64,000 bases of DNA, from NCBI GenBank assembly GCA_015680685.1, contig MNCI01004872.1, positions 1,921,523-1,985,522 of the forward strand. Reading direction: 5' to 3'. This DNA comes from Gnetum montanum. Lineage: Eukaryota > Streptophyta > Gnetopsida > Gnetales > Gnetaceae. Positions within the stretch are counted from its first letter, which is position 1; the number at the start of each line of letters is the position of its first letter. Both the position numbers and the translations under genes were made by a program. A model generated the notes under the pieces. That model saw only the letters and a program-made list of their open reading frames with translations. It was not told where the DNA came from and made no database searches. Shown in pieces: positions 34,002-44,862 of this stretch.

Positions 34002-34788
34002 TGATGAGTGGCGAGATACCCCTACACTCAACCATAAGAATACGAGCGTAGCATGCACAATCTAGTTGAACTCCACAGACTAAGTGCCTACACACCTCAT
34101 GGAACACTTAGGGTTGATTATTTGTTGTCTTCCCAGACTTACTTGTAGTTGTCACGGTGTATGGTTAAGCAAGTCTGAGGTATATGATTTTTATAGCTTT
34201 TTATGTTTTTTTCTCCTATGCTAACAAGGTGAAGCGTAGAGAAATTAATTACTAACTCTAACTAATGAACTAAGTCTAAATTAACCTAGCTTCAACATCC
34301 GTTCCCACTTACCGTACATACCCTGAACCGATGCAACCATGGCTACCAAATGCTAATCATTGCTGGGATCACCATGTGTAATGCACGTGCTCGAAGTGGT
34401 CATACTGAGGCACTTAACTAGGAGAAAAGGGTTGAGAGAGAAAGTAGTAAATAACAAGTAATAAATAATAGTAAAGAAAATCCGAATTAGTCTATTCCAT
34501 GCATTGCAAGGTTTATCCAAGAAGCTCGTCTTTATTGTCGTACACAAACTTGTGTTTAGGTACAATGTCTACTCAAATAAAGATCTGTTGACTCTAGAGT
34601 TCCTACAGCGGGCACATGGAATATATTCTATCTCTAGAGTGATCAATCTACTAGAGTTTCCTTACTGTCTAGCCTAGGATGATAAACAAGGGAGAGCCAC
34701 CTCTTATTTATAGATATGATGGCGCACCACAATATTGCGTACACGATATCGCAGGGGACTATGTGATATCGCGTACATGATATTGTGA
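34002..34788 (-). repeat. Element A 5' LTR
   Basis: 787 bp, pair of 27,780-28,593. The outer end is altered: it stops at GATATTGTGA instead of running on to the usual ...CATCA, so about 20 bp of the U3 tip are lost or rearranged, yet the CCTAG duplication directly follows. A TATA box on the minus strand lies near 34,710. Confidence 0.75.
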
Positions 34789-34793
34789 CCTAG

Positions 34794-34862
34794 TTAGCAA
34801 GTTTGATCTCATGAATGCATATAACATCAATAGTGGATTGATCCTTCCAATGGATTAAGTAT
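34794..34862 (-). pseudogene. Element F integrase-tail sliver between A and B
   Basis: The minus strand TAATCCATTGGAAGGATCAA continues without a break from 52,571 once B is removed, and matches CACTAGAAGGATCAATCC in E's integrase tail at 54,706. It shows that A and B landed only 69 bp apart in the same host element. Confidence 0.8.
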
Positions 34863-35816
34863 TGATGAGAGCAGTTACTTTAATTATTAGACTAGTTACT
34901 CTAGCGGTTACTTTAGTAGTTATTCTAATTATTAGAGTGGTTACTCTAGCGGTCACTCTAGCAATTATTCTAATTATTAGAGTGGTTACTCTGGTGGATT
35001 AGTAGTTATTCTAATTATTAGAGCGGTTACTTTAATTATTAGAGTAGTTGCTCTAGAGCCTATAAATATAGTGCCTAGGTGCACAATTGGAAAAGAGAAG
35101 TCTTTTAGCAGTCAAGTAGTGAAACTCTTGTAGTCTGTTTGAAAGTTAGAGTATTTTCTAGGTGCCTACAATAGGAGGTCTAAGTGTGGATGGATCTTTA
35201 TTTGAGCATTGTGTACTTGAGCACACCTTGTGTACAGCAATAAAGAGGAGCTCTTTGATTCATCCTTGCAGCACTTGAGATTTGTTTTCTTACGCATTTC
35301 TTTTATTTTATTTTCTTATGCATTTATTTTATTTTATTTTGTTTTATGCACTTTACATTTTTGTTATTAGCATAGCAATTCATTTTGATCAATTAAGCAA
35401 ACCATTAAATTACACAAGCACGTGTAATACTTGGTAACCCAGTAACGATTGATGTTTGGTAATCCCAACAGTGTTGCACTGGTTTAGGATGTGTATGGTA
35501 AGTGGGAAAGGATGCTGGTGTTAGGATTAGTTAGAACTTAGTTAATGAGTAGTTAAGTTAAATTAGTCACTTAGTTACCTCTCTCCTTCCCTACTAGCGT
35601 AGGACATAAAAACATACAAGCTATAAAAATCATATGCCTCAAGCTTACTTGACCATACAATCATGACATATAGGTAAGCTTGGGAAGACAACGATCAACC
35701 AACATGTCCTTGTTCCATAAGGATGCATAAGCACTTAATCCTTGGAATTCAACCAAATCGTGCATGAAATGCTCGTATTCGTATGGTTGAGCGTAGGGGT
35801 ACCTCATCGCTCATCA
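34863..35816 (+). repeat. Element B 5' LTR
   Basis: 954 bp, TGATGAGAGC...CTCATCA. The first 180 bp are a 45-bp tandem repeat (ATTATTAGAGTGGTTACTCT core), followed by a TATA box CCTATAAATATA at 35,059-35,070 and AATAAAG near 35,241. The last part (CGTATTCGTATGGTTGAGCG ... CTCATCA) matches the corresponding end of A and C LTRs. Confidence 0.9.
35059..35070 (+). promoter_or_regulatory. TATA box of element B 5' LTR
   Basis: CCTATAAATATA directly downstream of the 45-bp repeats; transcription would begin about 30 nt further on. The 3' LTR counterpart (about 51,806) is mutated to CCTAAAAATACA. Confidence 0.6.
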
Positions 35817-35817
35817 T

Positions 35818-35836
35818 TAGCACCGTTGCCAGGGAC
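35818..35836 (+). promoter_or_regulatory. Primer-binding site of element B
   Basis: TAGCACCGTTGCCAGGGAC begins two bases after the LTR and matches the Athila-type TGGCGCCGTTGCC site with substitutions. Confidence 0.75.
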
Positions 35837-35952
35837 TTAGTTGTTTGTGTGCTAATAAGAACTTAGAAAATCATTTACATTGTTGGAATGAATCCTTAGG
35901 GTTAGTTGAGAAAATAATAAACAAGAATACAATGCACACTGAATAGACAAGT

Positions 35953-38310
35953 ATGTCTCCTTCTTTGTACGAAAGCACCTCACCGCCTAGGTCTAAAACA
36001 GGAAATAGTCAGTGACGTAATACACATGATATTGATCTGCCAGTCCTTCAACAAGTTTGAGTAAGATATATTCATCCCGATGAGTATATACCAAAATTCA
36101 CCTTTATCCTCCATCAAGACAAATAACTACATTGGCAAGACTTAGAAGGTAACATAGTGTTACCTCCTGATCGTTCAGTCCCGAGCATGCTTCTTCGTGC
36201 TCTCACACGAATTGGCATGCTACACTTACACACAGAATACATTGTCCAAGGCCATGACTCAAGAGAATACCATCCCATAGAGGCACAATGTCAAAGGAAC
36301 TTGCAAAGGGAGAGACATCATAAGTCTTTAAAGGGTAAGTGGTCCCAGGATTCCCCACATGTCTTAAGAGAAAATGAGGGTGGTGAACCTACCTCAGGTA
36401 GTTGGCCACATAGTGATATTCCTCCCCTTCACTTTGGCCAAGGGGTTGTGTATCAGAACCTTCATTCCACTATTCATAACCCAAGTTCTGATACCCATGG
36501 GCATAAAGGGTTCAAAAAAGGGACACGAACTCATGATAAAGATGGACATTTTGATTGCAATTGGGATCAGGGCCGAGACCATAGAAGAGAAGGTAGCAGA
36601 TACCCTCATGGTGATGGTTCTCCTTCTTCTTTACCTTCATCATCTCCTTCATCCTCTCTTTCAATGTCCAGATGTGGTCATAAAGAAAAATTCCATGGGG
36701 ATAAAGGTAGGAAAAGTGGAAGTCATAGACAAAATAGCTAGGAAAGGGGATGAGGGCACTCTAGAGAGTCATGACATAGAAGAAGGGAGAGTAGGGAACA
36801 ACGTAGGCATCATAGAAACCATGGACAAGATGATCACAATGAACCCTTACTCACTACTTGAAGTATGTTAGACATAACTGAGGCTATTAGAATTTCAACA
36901 AGACACCAGAAAGATAGTAGGATCAAGAGATTAGAGATGAATAATATCCCATGATTTGAAGGGGGATACAACTTTGATTCTCAGAATCATTTACAATAAT
37001 TCCATGACATGTGTGCCTTACAAAACATAGAGAATAAATGGAAAAAAATTAAGTTGTTCTTGAGGACAGTAGTTAAAGAAGAAAAAAACTAGTATCGGTC
37101 CTTAGAACTGGAATCTATTCGTAGATGGAGTACTATGTTAGAACTATTTAATGACAGGTACCACACGTACTCCCTAGTGTCTAACTTGCAAAAGCAAATC
37201 CAAGGCTGGAAACAAGGAGGACATGAACCCTTGGATGCTACCATGGGCCAATACTATGCACTATTACATCATTTTCCTAGCCATGGTTATTCGCAAAAGG
37301 ATCAATTACACCATCTCATGGATGGGCTTAGGCATGAAACAAGAAGAACCCTTGGGACTTATGCCCAAGGGAGACTATTTGAGCTTAGGTCTCATCAAAT
37401 TCAAAGACTATTGGAGCAAGTTGCTAAGGAAGAAGGTGAGCTACAAAAGAAAGAAAGTACAAAAGAGTATAACCAAGATCCTTTCCTTTGGAATAGGGGA
37501 GTAAGATTTTGTGAGGATGAAGAAGAGTCACCACTTGAAGAGATGGTGAATAGAAAAACTTTTCCTATCCAAAAAGATGGCATCAGAAGTTTCAGCAAAG
37601 GTAGATCGAATGTGGGATTTCCTAGATAATAGATTTCAAACTATTCTTAAAATAGTAAAGGAGTCTAGAGAGCAAGGTAGTGAGAAAAGAAAAAAGAGAG
37701 AAGCTGAACATGCACATAGCAAGGGTAAGGACAAAGTTTTCATCATTAAAGAGGTTGTGGATTCAGAAACAAACAATGATAGTGGATGCGAGATATGTTA
37801 ATATGAAAATCCTAAGAGATGTTGCCCTATAATCTCACATCTATAGGAGTCTGGGGTGTATGCACTCAACCCACGATTGAACAAATGACAAACACCCCAA
37901 AGGTTACCTTACCCTCAAGGTAACCCAAGATAGTTCCACCAACGCTTAATGTATTATCCCAGTGGAACTCCACCACAACTGATTGAGCAATATCAATGGT
38001 TGCAATGTCCATAATCATGGTCAATGCCACCACCAAGGCAACAATATCCTTACTGGTAACCTGACCCATATGGATATTACATGCAGCAACCAATCTCCCC
38101 ACGTGAATCTACTAGTCACGCCACTCCTCAACCTCACTACCAAGCCTACAAGTATTATGGGACTCCCTCTTCTAGAGGTGATATTTCACAAGCATATCAT
38201 CCTTCTCATCTGGCTACATCTCTTCCACCAATAGCCCCACTACCACCTACTCTTGTGATGCAAGGTGAAATCCCTACCCAGCCATAGCAACGTAATGCCA
38301 TGAGAGCTGT
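35953..38310 (+). pseudogene. Element B gag remnant
   Basis: ATG at 35,953 opens MSPSLYESTSPPRSKTGNSQ before the first stop. Parts: HPDEYIPKFTFILHQDK near 36,075; a frame at 36,157-36,741 ending in a Ser/His/Arg-rich tail; the Gag core RIKRLEMNNIP-FEGGYNFD near 36,920-36,990 and WSTMLELFNDRYHTYS near 37,125; DQLHHLMDGLRHETRRTLG near 37,300; EEESPLEEMVNRKTFPIQ near 37,520; a zinc-knuckle-like CEICQYENPKRCC near 37,790, then a Pro/Tyr/Gln-rich segment to 38,290. Stops and one frameshift at about 37,580. Gag would assemble particles and bind the RNA. Confidence 0.8.
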
Positions 38311-38473
38311 TAACTCTTAACCTACTGTTGGTTCCAACAACCACATGAAGAAAATACCTTTCTTTAGAATCAACAATCCAACCAAGCCCTTGTAATCATA
38401 AGCAACTAATTCCTTAGATACCTCAGTATCAATCAAAACTTCGGAGCCCCCTTCAACCCAATCACCATAGTCA

Positions 38474-38910
38474 ATGCATACGATCATGCTAACACATGTT
38501 GTCACCGATTGGATCAAAGCTAGCCACCTTCCTAGGAAATTCTCTGATCCTAGGAGTCCTTTGATATACTTACAAATCACTAGAAATGTGTCATGCAAGG
38601 CTCTTTTGGATTCAGGTCCTGGTGTCAACTTGATTTCTCAAGAAATTTACAAGGCCTGGAACTTGCCTCCATTGAAAATGAATAACATCCATCTAGAGTT
38701 GGCTGACCAGTCCATCATTATCCCATTGGGACTGGTGGAAGACATTATTACCACTGTTTGTGGATGTTTGTACCTAGCTGATGTGCTAGTGATTTAAGTA
38801 AATAATGGTAAGGGGGACTTCCTAATCATAATGGGAAGATCATGGCTAAGCACCATCGACTCATGCCTAGGAATCCACAATCTTTCCCTAGAAATATCAT
38901 AGGAAAATAC
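38474..38910 (+). pseudogene. Element B aspartic protease
   Basis: A frame of 107 codons contains CKALLDSGPGVNLISQEIYK, with the DSG catalytic triad intact, and IIIPLGLVEDIITTVCG. After a TAA it continues with DFLIIMGRSWLSTIDSCLG (family IIMGRPWL). It cuts the polyprotein. The active-site residues are intact, unlike A (DSS) and C (NLG). The TAA at about 38,796 would still truncate it. Confidence 0.8.
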
Positions 38911-39269
38911 ATTTGGAAAGATCTAGAAGAAGAAAGTTCCATGCATCACATACAGTGACATAGGGTGTAATTATGTGTAGAGGTCATGGTTTGTGCAAAG
39001 TTTAGCATTGCCTACATGCAATCAATGTGCACAAGTGATTAACATACAAAGATGCATGTATGTAGTAGCCACATGACAAGAAGACACCCAATGGCTGATA
39101 GCTGATCAAGAAAGTAGCTCACTCATATGGATGGAACCAATTGAGGGTTTGACTTGTGCTTACATCAATAGCATAGATGCATTAGAGTAAGTCCATTTCC
39201 AACTTCCAAGTCTTAACCTTGAAAATATCAACTAGGGGAAGTTGGAAATCCTTGAGAAATTTAAGCAAG

Positions 39270-40250
39270 AGCCCCTCAAGCTGAAACCATTACCCACCAG
39301 TATGGAATACACGTTCCTTAAAAATAGAAAATCGATAATTATCAACGCTAAGCTTGCTCCTCAATAGAAAGAAGAATTGCTGAAGGTAATAAATAAATAG
39401 TTAGAATCCTTTTCTTGTTCATATTCTAAATTAATTGGAATAGATCCTAGAATATGCCAACATAGAATTTACACTGACCCCTCCATGAAGCCTCAAAGAC
39501 AACTGCAAAGGCGATTGAACCCTAAGCTGAAACAAGTAGTTAAGGAAGAAATTGAATAGCTTTTTAAGGCTAGGTTCATATACCCCATTGCTGATAGTGA
39601 ATGGGTTAGCCCCTTAGTTATTGTACCTAAAAAGGGAGGCAAGTGGAGCATGTGCATAGATTTTAGGCTACTAAATATGGAAACATTCAAAGATCACTTT
39701 CCATTTCCATTTGTTGACCAAGTCTTAGACACCATCACAGGGCATCGCTATTACATTTTTCTGGATGGATATAGTGGATATAACCAAATACAAATAGCCC
39801 TAGAAGACCAAGCCAAAACTACGTTCACCAGTCCTTGGGGAACTTTTGCATACAAAAAAATGTCGTTTGACTTGTGCAATGCCCCTACAACATTTCAACA
39901 ACTAGTTCTAAGCATATTCTATTAGTAGATAGGGAATGGCATGGAGGTCTTTATGGATGAATTCTCAACTTATGGATCAAACTTTGATCAAGCCTTAGAA
40001 TAGTTGGAGCAAGTATTAAAACGATGTGTAGAAATCAATTTGAGGCTCAACTAGTAGAAAATCCATTTAACGGTCCAAGAAGGCATAGTACTAGGGCACA
40101 AAATCTCACACACAAGGATAGAGGTAGACCCCGAGAAAATCAAAATTATCCAAGAAATTACTCATCAACTGGAAACTATCAAAGATATTCGGTCATTCCT
40201 TGGACATACTGGCTACTATAGGAGATTTATTAAGAACTTTTCAAACATTG
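39270..40250 (+). pseudogene. Element B reverse transcriptase
   Basis: Begins with the Athila-type lead-in LKPLPTSMEYTFLKN, then RRLNPKLKQVVKEEIE, WVSPLVIVPKKGGKWSMCID, FPFPFVDQVLDTITGHRYY and FLDGYSGYNQIQIA. The second catalytic box reads VFMDEFS at 39,946-39,966, so the usual VFMDDFS has lost its second Asp. After VQEGIVLGHKIS and IRSFLGHTGYYRRFIKNFS the domain passes to RNase H. About ten stops, mostly TAG, lie inside. It would have reverse-transcribed the element's RNA in the particle. Confidence 0.9.
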
Positions 40251-40817
40251 CCAAATCATTGGTGAAATTAACAAAAAGGGATGTACCTTTTGAGTGGATG
40301 AGGGAATGCGAATTAGCTTTCCAAAATCTGAAATAGAAGCTAGTAGAAACACCCATTCTACAAGCTCCTGATTGGTCCAAACCATTCCATATCATGACTG
40401 ACGTGTCCAACTATGCTTTAGGAGTTGTACTTACACAGTTAGATAACTAGAAGCATCCTTATTACATCCACTATGCAAGTAGAAGTATCACTGGTGCATA
40501 ACTTAACTACACTACCATAGAGAAAGAATTAATAGCTATACTGTTTACACTAGAAATGTTTAGACACTATGTATTGGGATATAAAGTATATATATATATA
40601 CAGATCATAGTGCAATCTAGTTCCTCATGAATAAGCCAATGGTAAGCCCCCAATTCATATGATGGCTTGTAATCTTACAAAAGTTCAATTTAATGATGAT
40701 CAATCACAAGAGCACCAAGAATGTAGTTGCTAATCATTTATCTTGGTTACGAGGGGACAACAAAGAGGATGAGTATCCAATTTTTGATCATTTCTCTAAT
40801 GAATTCCTCTTTTCTAG
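40251..40817 (+). pseudogene. Element B RNase H
   Basis: Continues from the RT: VPFEWMRECELAFQNLK, then a stop, LVETPILQAPDWSKPFHIMT, DVSNYALGVVLTQ, and IEKELIAILFTLEMFRHYVL. The first catalytic Asp (TDVSNYALG) and the Glu (EKEL) are present. It reaches NHKSTKNVVANHLSWLRGDN near 40,700-40,760, the start of the linker to integrase, and is cut by element C at 40,818. A TA run (40,590-40,603) has disturbed the end of the domain. Confidence 0.85.
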
Positions 40818-41876
40818 TGATGAGTGGCGAGGTACCCCTACACTCAACCATACGAATACGAGTGTGCATGCGTGATCTGGTCAAACTCCGCAGACTAAAT
40901 GCCTTAACGCCACAAGAAACACTTGGGGTTAATTGTTCGTTGTCTTCCCAGGCTTGCTTGTATGTGTCACAGTGTATGGTTAAGCAAGTCTGAGGTATGT
41001 GATTTTTTTGGTATTTTTTCGGTTTATCTCCTAAGGTATGAGGAAAAGGGTTGAGAAACTAACTAACACTAACTAATTTCCTAAGTCTAAATTAACTAGC
41101 ATTAGCATCCGTTCCCACTTACCGTACACACCTTGAACCATGCAACTGTGGCTACCAAACGCTAATCGTTACTGGGATCACCACACGTAACGCAAGTGCT
41201 CGAAGTGGTCGTACTGAGGCACCTATTTAGCCTAAGTGTGATAAGTAGCCGATTCCTTGGTTGGCCGTACACACCCGTGGATGCTCGTAGCCAAGTCGTA
41301 CTTATCACACGTTCTAGCCTAGCGATGAGCAGCCGATTCCTTGACTAGTCGTACACATTGGACTACTACTGGGATTACCAAGCGCAGATCCTGGAATATG
41401 CTACTGGGTTACCATGCAGTCACAATGCTCGTAGTCAAGTCGTACTCACGCGTTGCGACGAGCAGCCGATTCCTTGATTAGCCGTACACATCCGTAGATG
41501 CTTGTAATCAAGTCGTACTCGTGCGCACTAGGAAAGAAATAAATAACAATAAAATAAAACCATGTACTGCAAGGTTTATCCAATCAAGTTCATCTTTATT
41601 GTCGTACACAACTTGTGTTCAGGTTACAACGTTGCTCAAATAAAGAGCCGTTCACTCTAGGACTCCTACTACGGGTACATGGGAAATTAATCTAACTCTG
41701 GAGTGTTCAAACTGCCAGAGCTTTGCTACTTCTAGCTAGGATTGGGAAATGAAGGGAGTGCCGCCTCTTATTTATAGATATGGCGATGGACCGTGATATC
41801 GTGTATGCGATATCGCAGGGGAAGACGCGATATCGCGTATGTGATATCGCAGCGCTATGCATGTCGCGTCTCATCA
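40818..41876 (-). repeat. Element C 3' LTR
   Basis: 1,059 bp, TGATGAGTGG...CTCATCA on the plus strand. It holds three copies of a GCCGATTCCTTG...CAAGTCGTACTC unit (starting 41,248, 41,332 and 41,465) not present in A's LTRs, and CGATATCG palindromes near 41,790-41,855 next to a minus-strand TATA box (about 41,770). Confidence 0.9.
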
Positions 41877-43905
41877 TACCCCCATGACTAAATGAAAACT
41901 CGTCCTCGAGTTCCTTACAATAATATCAGGTAGGTATGGGATTATTGAGGGGAATGGAACTAATGGGATGACATGTGAATGGGTCTTTATTACAAGACTT
42001 GACAAAAACTGGTGTTCATAACAACAAGGGTGAACACCTTATTACAATGACATCAGGCCACATTTGGTAGCTAAGAGAAAAGAGGACAGAGAATAGAAGA
42101 GAAGAAGAGAGAATAGTCTTGCTACTGCCAACGCCTAGATCGCGCCTTCCGTTGTTCATCCGTAAGTGCATTATCCATTCTACTCCTTGCATAGCTGCTT
42201 CAGCGCTGCTCCATTTCAAGTGTTTGCTACAGATCCATTCCGTGGTTGTATGATTGCCATCTGCACATACAACACAATCATATATAAGCAAGGGTAATTG
42301 AATCATTAAGTAAAGAATACCTTGCTTCGGTTTAGGTTCATTGGCTAGGTTGTGGTATGGCTGATATGGGTCTGGGAAAATGTAGATGATGACTATCGAA
42401 GGTGTAGGGGTTAAGGAGAAAAAACGAAAAAATCTGGGGCTTAGGAGAAAAATCGAACAAATAGGCCCCATACACCCATGACTAATCGCGAACCTCTGGT
42501 AGTGTTAGAATGGAGAAAGAAAAGGGGTAAGGAATATAGGTAAAAAGGGACAACTATGGTATCAGTGAAATGGATGTCAAGATGGAAATGAACAAAAATA
42601 AAATTAATTGCAAAATGTTAAGGAAAAGAAGTTAACTAATGGTCCAAATAGGATTGTCAATGGGTCCTCCCCAAAGTAGGCTTATGCCCTTAATGCCCTG
42701 ACAATCCCACATTCAAGGAGTCTGCAGGCTTTGGGAATGTCCTTTGGAACAAGAGTTAAAGTCTTAACCGTAAGAATTTACCAAAAAGAAAACAATGCAT
42801 CAACCAAAATATATACACTAATGATACAACCGGCAATGAGGTGAACAATGGAGAGAAGGATGGAAAGAAGAGAAGTGAAATGGAATCCCAAGAACAAGGT
42901 GGTGTACAGCCCCTTGTGTGTTTTATGATTAATGTGACTTGGCGAATCGCATTCCAACTCTGGCTCAAACCAACCACTTCCAGTGACTTCACATCAATGC
43001 ATTTGGTCAAACCATCCACTTGGATAACAAGGATGCATCTTCGAAGAGCCACTACCATTCCGACGAAACAAAGGAGAGAATGGGAAGCGAGAAGGGCCTT
43101 AGTCAGAGGGAACACTTTGGTTCCATAACCAGTGCTTGCAGCCCAAATTTTATTTCATCTAAGGGGTGTGCTTTGAATCCTCACTTTGGTTGTTTTTTTT
43201 TCTTTTTGTGTTTTATGTTTTTATGCGTGGGGACCACACCATGCAAAGACTTCTTTATTTTTATTGTCTCAACTTCCGAAGGATGGGTAACATCGGAACG
43301 GTAAGAAAACTCAAGAAGAAAACAACCAAGCACCCAAGTGAATGACCAACACAAAAGCATCAAGTTCCCTTGAAGTCACACCCTTTAAAATCCTTGAGTC
43401 CTTCCTTAGTTTGAGAAATGCCCAGTCACCAGTTCGTTAAAGTTCTTATTAGAAAAAGGAACTGTACATTTCCAAGCCAAGGGAAACCATAGACTTGGTG
43501 GATGGATGGATGAAGTGGATTTCATTGCCTACCATATCAACAGAGACATACCTTAGTATCAACATTGGAACTTAAAGGTAAAAACCAAACATTAGCAATT
43601 AATGAAAAACAGTTCATCCCATCAATCTGAACACTTATTGGGTGACGAACTTACATGGTGGATAACACACACACACACACACACACATAAAATAGAAAAG
43701 TATAACGATGTTGTAAAACAAAAACATCAAAAGTTAAAGAAAGTTGTAAAACAAAAAGTATAAAAGTTAAAGAAATTTGTAAAACAAAAATGTGTAAAAC
43801 AAAAACGTTGTAAAAAAAAAACTTAAAAGAACTGAGGGCCCCATATGACTAGCATAGGTGGCCATCTCCACCATGATTGAGTTGTAAGGAAGAGATTCGA
43901 AATAG
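41877..43905 (-). other. Long 3' region of element C
   Basis: Colinear with 28,594-30,580 of A. It starts at the polypurine tract (TTAGTCATGGGGGTA on the minus strand) and holds a frame at 42,471-42,016 whose middle (ADGNHTTTEWICSKHLKW) matches the small frame in A, a 60-nt intron-like segment (42,261-42,320), a frame at 43,115-42,756 resembling 29,717-29,445 of A, and a CA microsatellite (43,665-43,687). No known domain. Confidence 0.55.
43665..43687. repeat. CA dinucleotide microsatellite
   Basis: Uninterrupted CA run of about eleven units at the place homologous to 30,353-30,373. Confidence 0.9.
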
Positions 43906-44736
43906 TGAGCACCTATTCGAATTTCTAAGAAGTGCCCAACTTCTCCCGATTGATGATCTTAGATTCAGGGGTGGAAGTTGGCGATGCTCACGTTCCAATG
44001 CATCTATGGCATGGTTGTTGGCATGAGTTTCCACAGTTCGTTCCATGCATATGTTTCTGCTCCTATGAGAAGTTGTCAACCATGGGGTGTCTACTACTTC
44101 TTGTGTGGTTGCTACATGCAGGCATCTTTGTTGCAGAGTTTCTTGGGCACACCTATTACATGGAGACATTTCCTCCATGTCATCACCCGATGAATCACTA
44201 TATGTGATGCATGGAACTATCCTCTTATCGATCTTTCTACATATGTTTATCTTGGAGATTTCCAAGGAAAGATCGTGGATCCTAAGGCATGCGTCTACTG
44301 TGCTTAGCCATGCCCTTCCCATTATAATTGGGAAGTCCCCTTCGTTGTTGTTAACATCGATCACTAGAAAATCCGCTGGATAGGACCAACCACACACAGT
44401 GGTAATAACATCCTCCACCAATCCCAAGGGAATGGTGATGGACTGGTCTGCCAACTCTAGTTGTATATTGCTCTTCTTAAGTTGGGGCAGGTTCCAGGCG
44501 TGATACATCTTTCGTGAAATTAAGTTGACTCCGGAACCTAAGTTAAGAAGAGCTCGATGTGGTGCATTTCCAGTGAGTTGCAAATAAATAAAGGGACTCC
44601 CAGGGTTAGTTAGTTTCCTGGGAAGGTGGCCTACCTTGATCCAGTCAGTTACGGTATGTGTTAGCATAACCGTATGCGTTACACTCCTTTGGACTGAAGG
44701 GTGCTCCGAAGTGTTAGATGATGGAGGCATGTACAT
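43849..44736 (-). pseudogene. Element C protease region, longest open frame
   Basis: A 295-codon minus-strand frame without stops, the longest in the window outside the gap. It covers RKLTNPGSPFIYLQLTGNAP, then RALLNLGSGVNLISRKMYH, LGLVEDVITTVCGW and GDFPIIMGRAWLSTVDACL. The retropepsin catalytic triad is NLG instead of DSG, so the enzyme should be inactive even though the frame is open. The C-terminal 60 residues pass through the linker LNLRSSIGRSWALLRNSNRC and then cross the deletion junction into 3' region sequence. Confidence 0.8.
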
Positions 44737-44862
44737 GACCTCAACCGCTTGTTGTTGCGAGAGTTTGTCTGGGCTTTTGGTTCTGAAGTAAAGTCTTCTC
44801 TTTTTACTATTGTCAGAACCTTCAGTAGGTTGGATTTTTACAGCTCTCGCAGCGTGACGTTG

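Larger units (their letters stand above)
27780..34788 (-). mobile_element. Element A: pol-less Athila-like LTR retrotransposon
   Basis: Complete non-autonomous unit of about 7.0 kb on the minus strand: 5' LTR 34,002-34,788, primer site, gag, protease, long 3' region, 3' LTR 27,780-28,593, flanked by CCTAG at 27,775-27,779 and 34,789-34,793. RT, RNase H and integrase are absent. The sequence passes from the protease tail to the 3' region at about 30,590 at the same point as in element C. Autonomous relative B shows what is missing. Inserted into F's integrase tail. Confidence 0.85.

Noticed and set aside
40590-40605. TA run as a TATA promoter
   Set aside because: It lies inside the RNase H coding remnant and is a small microsatellite expansion.
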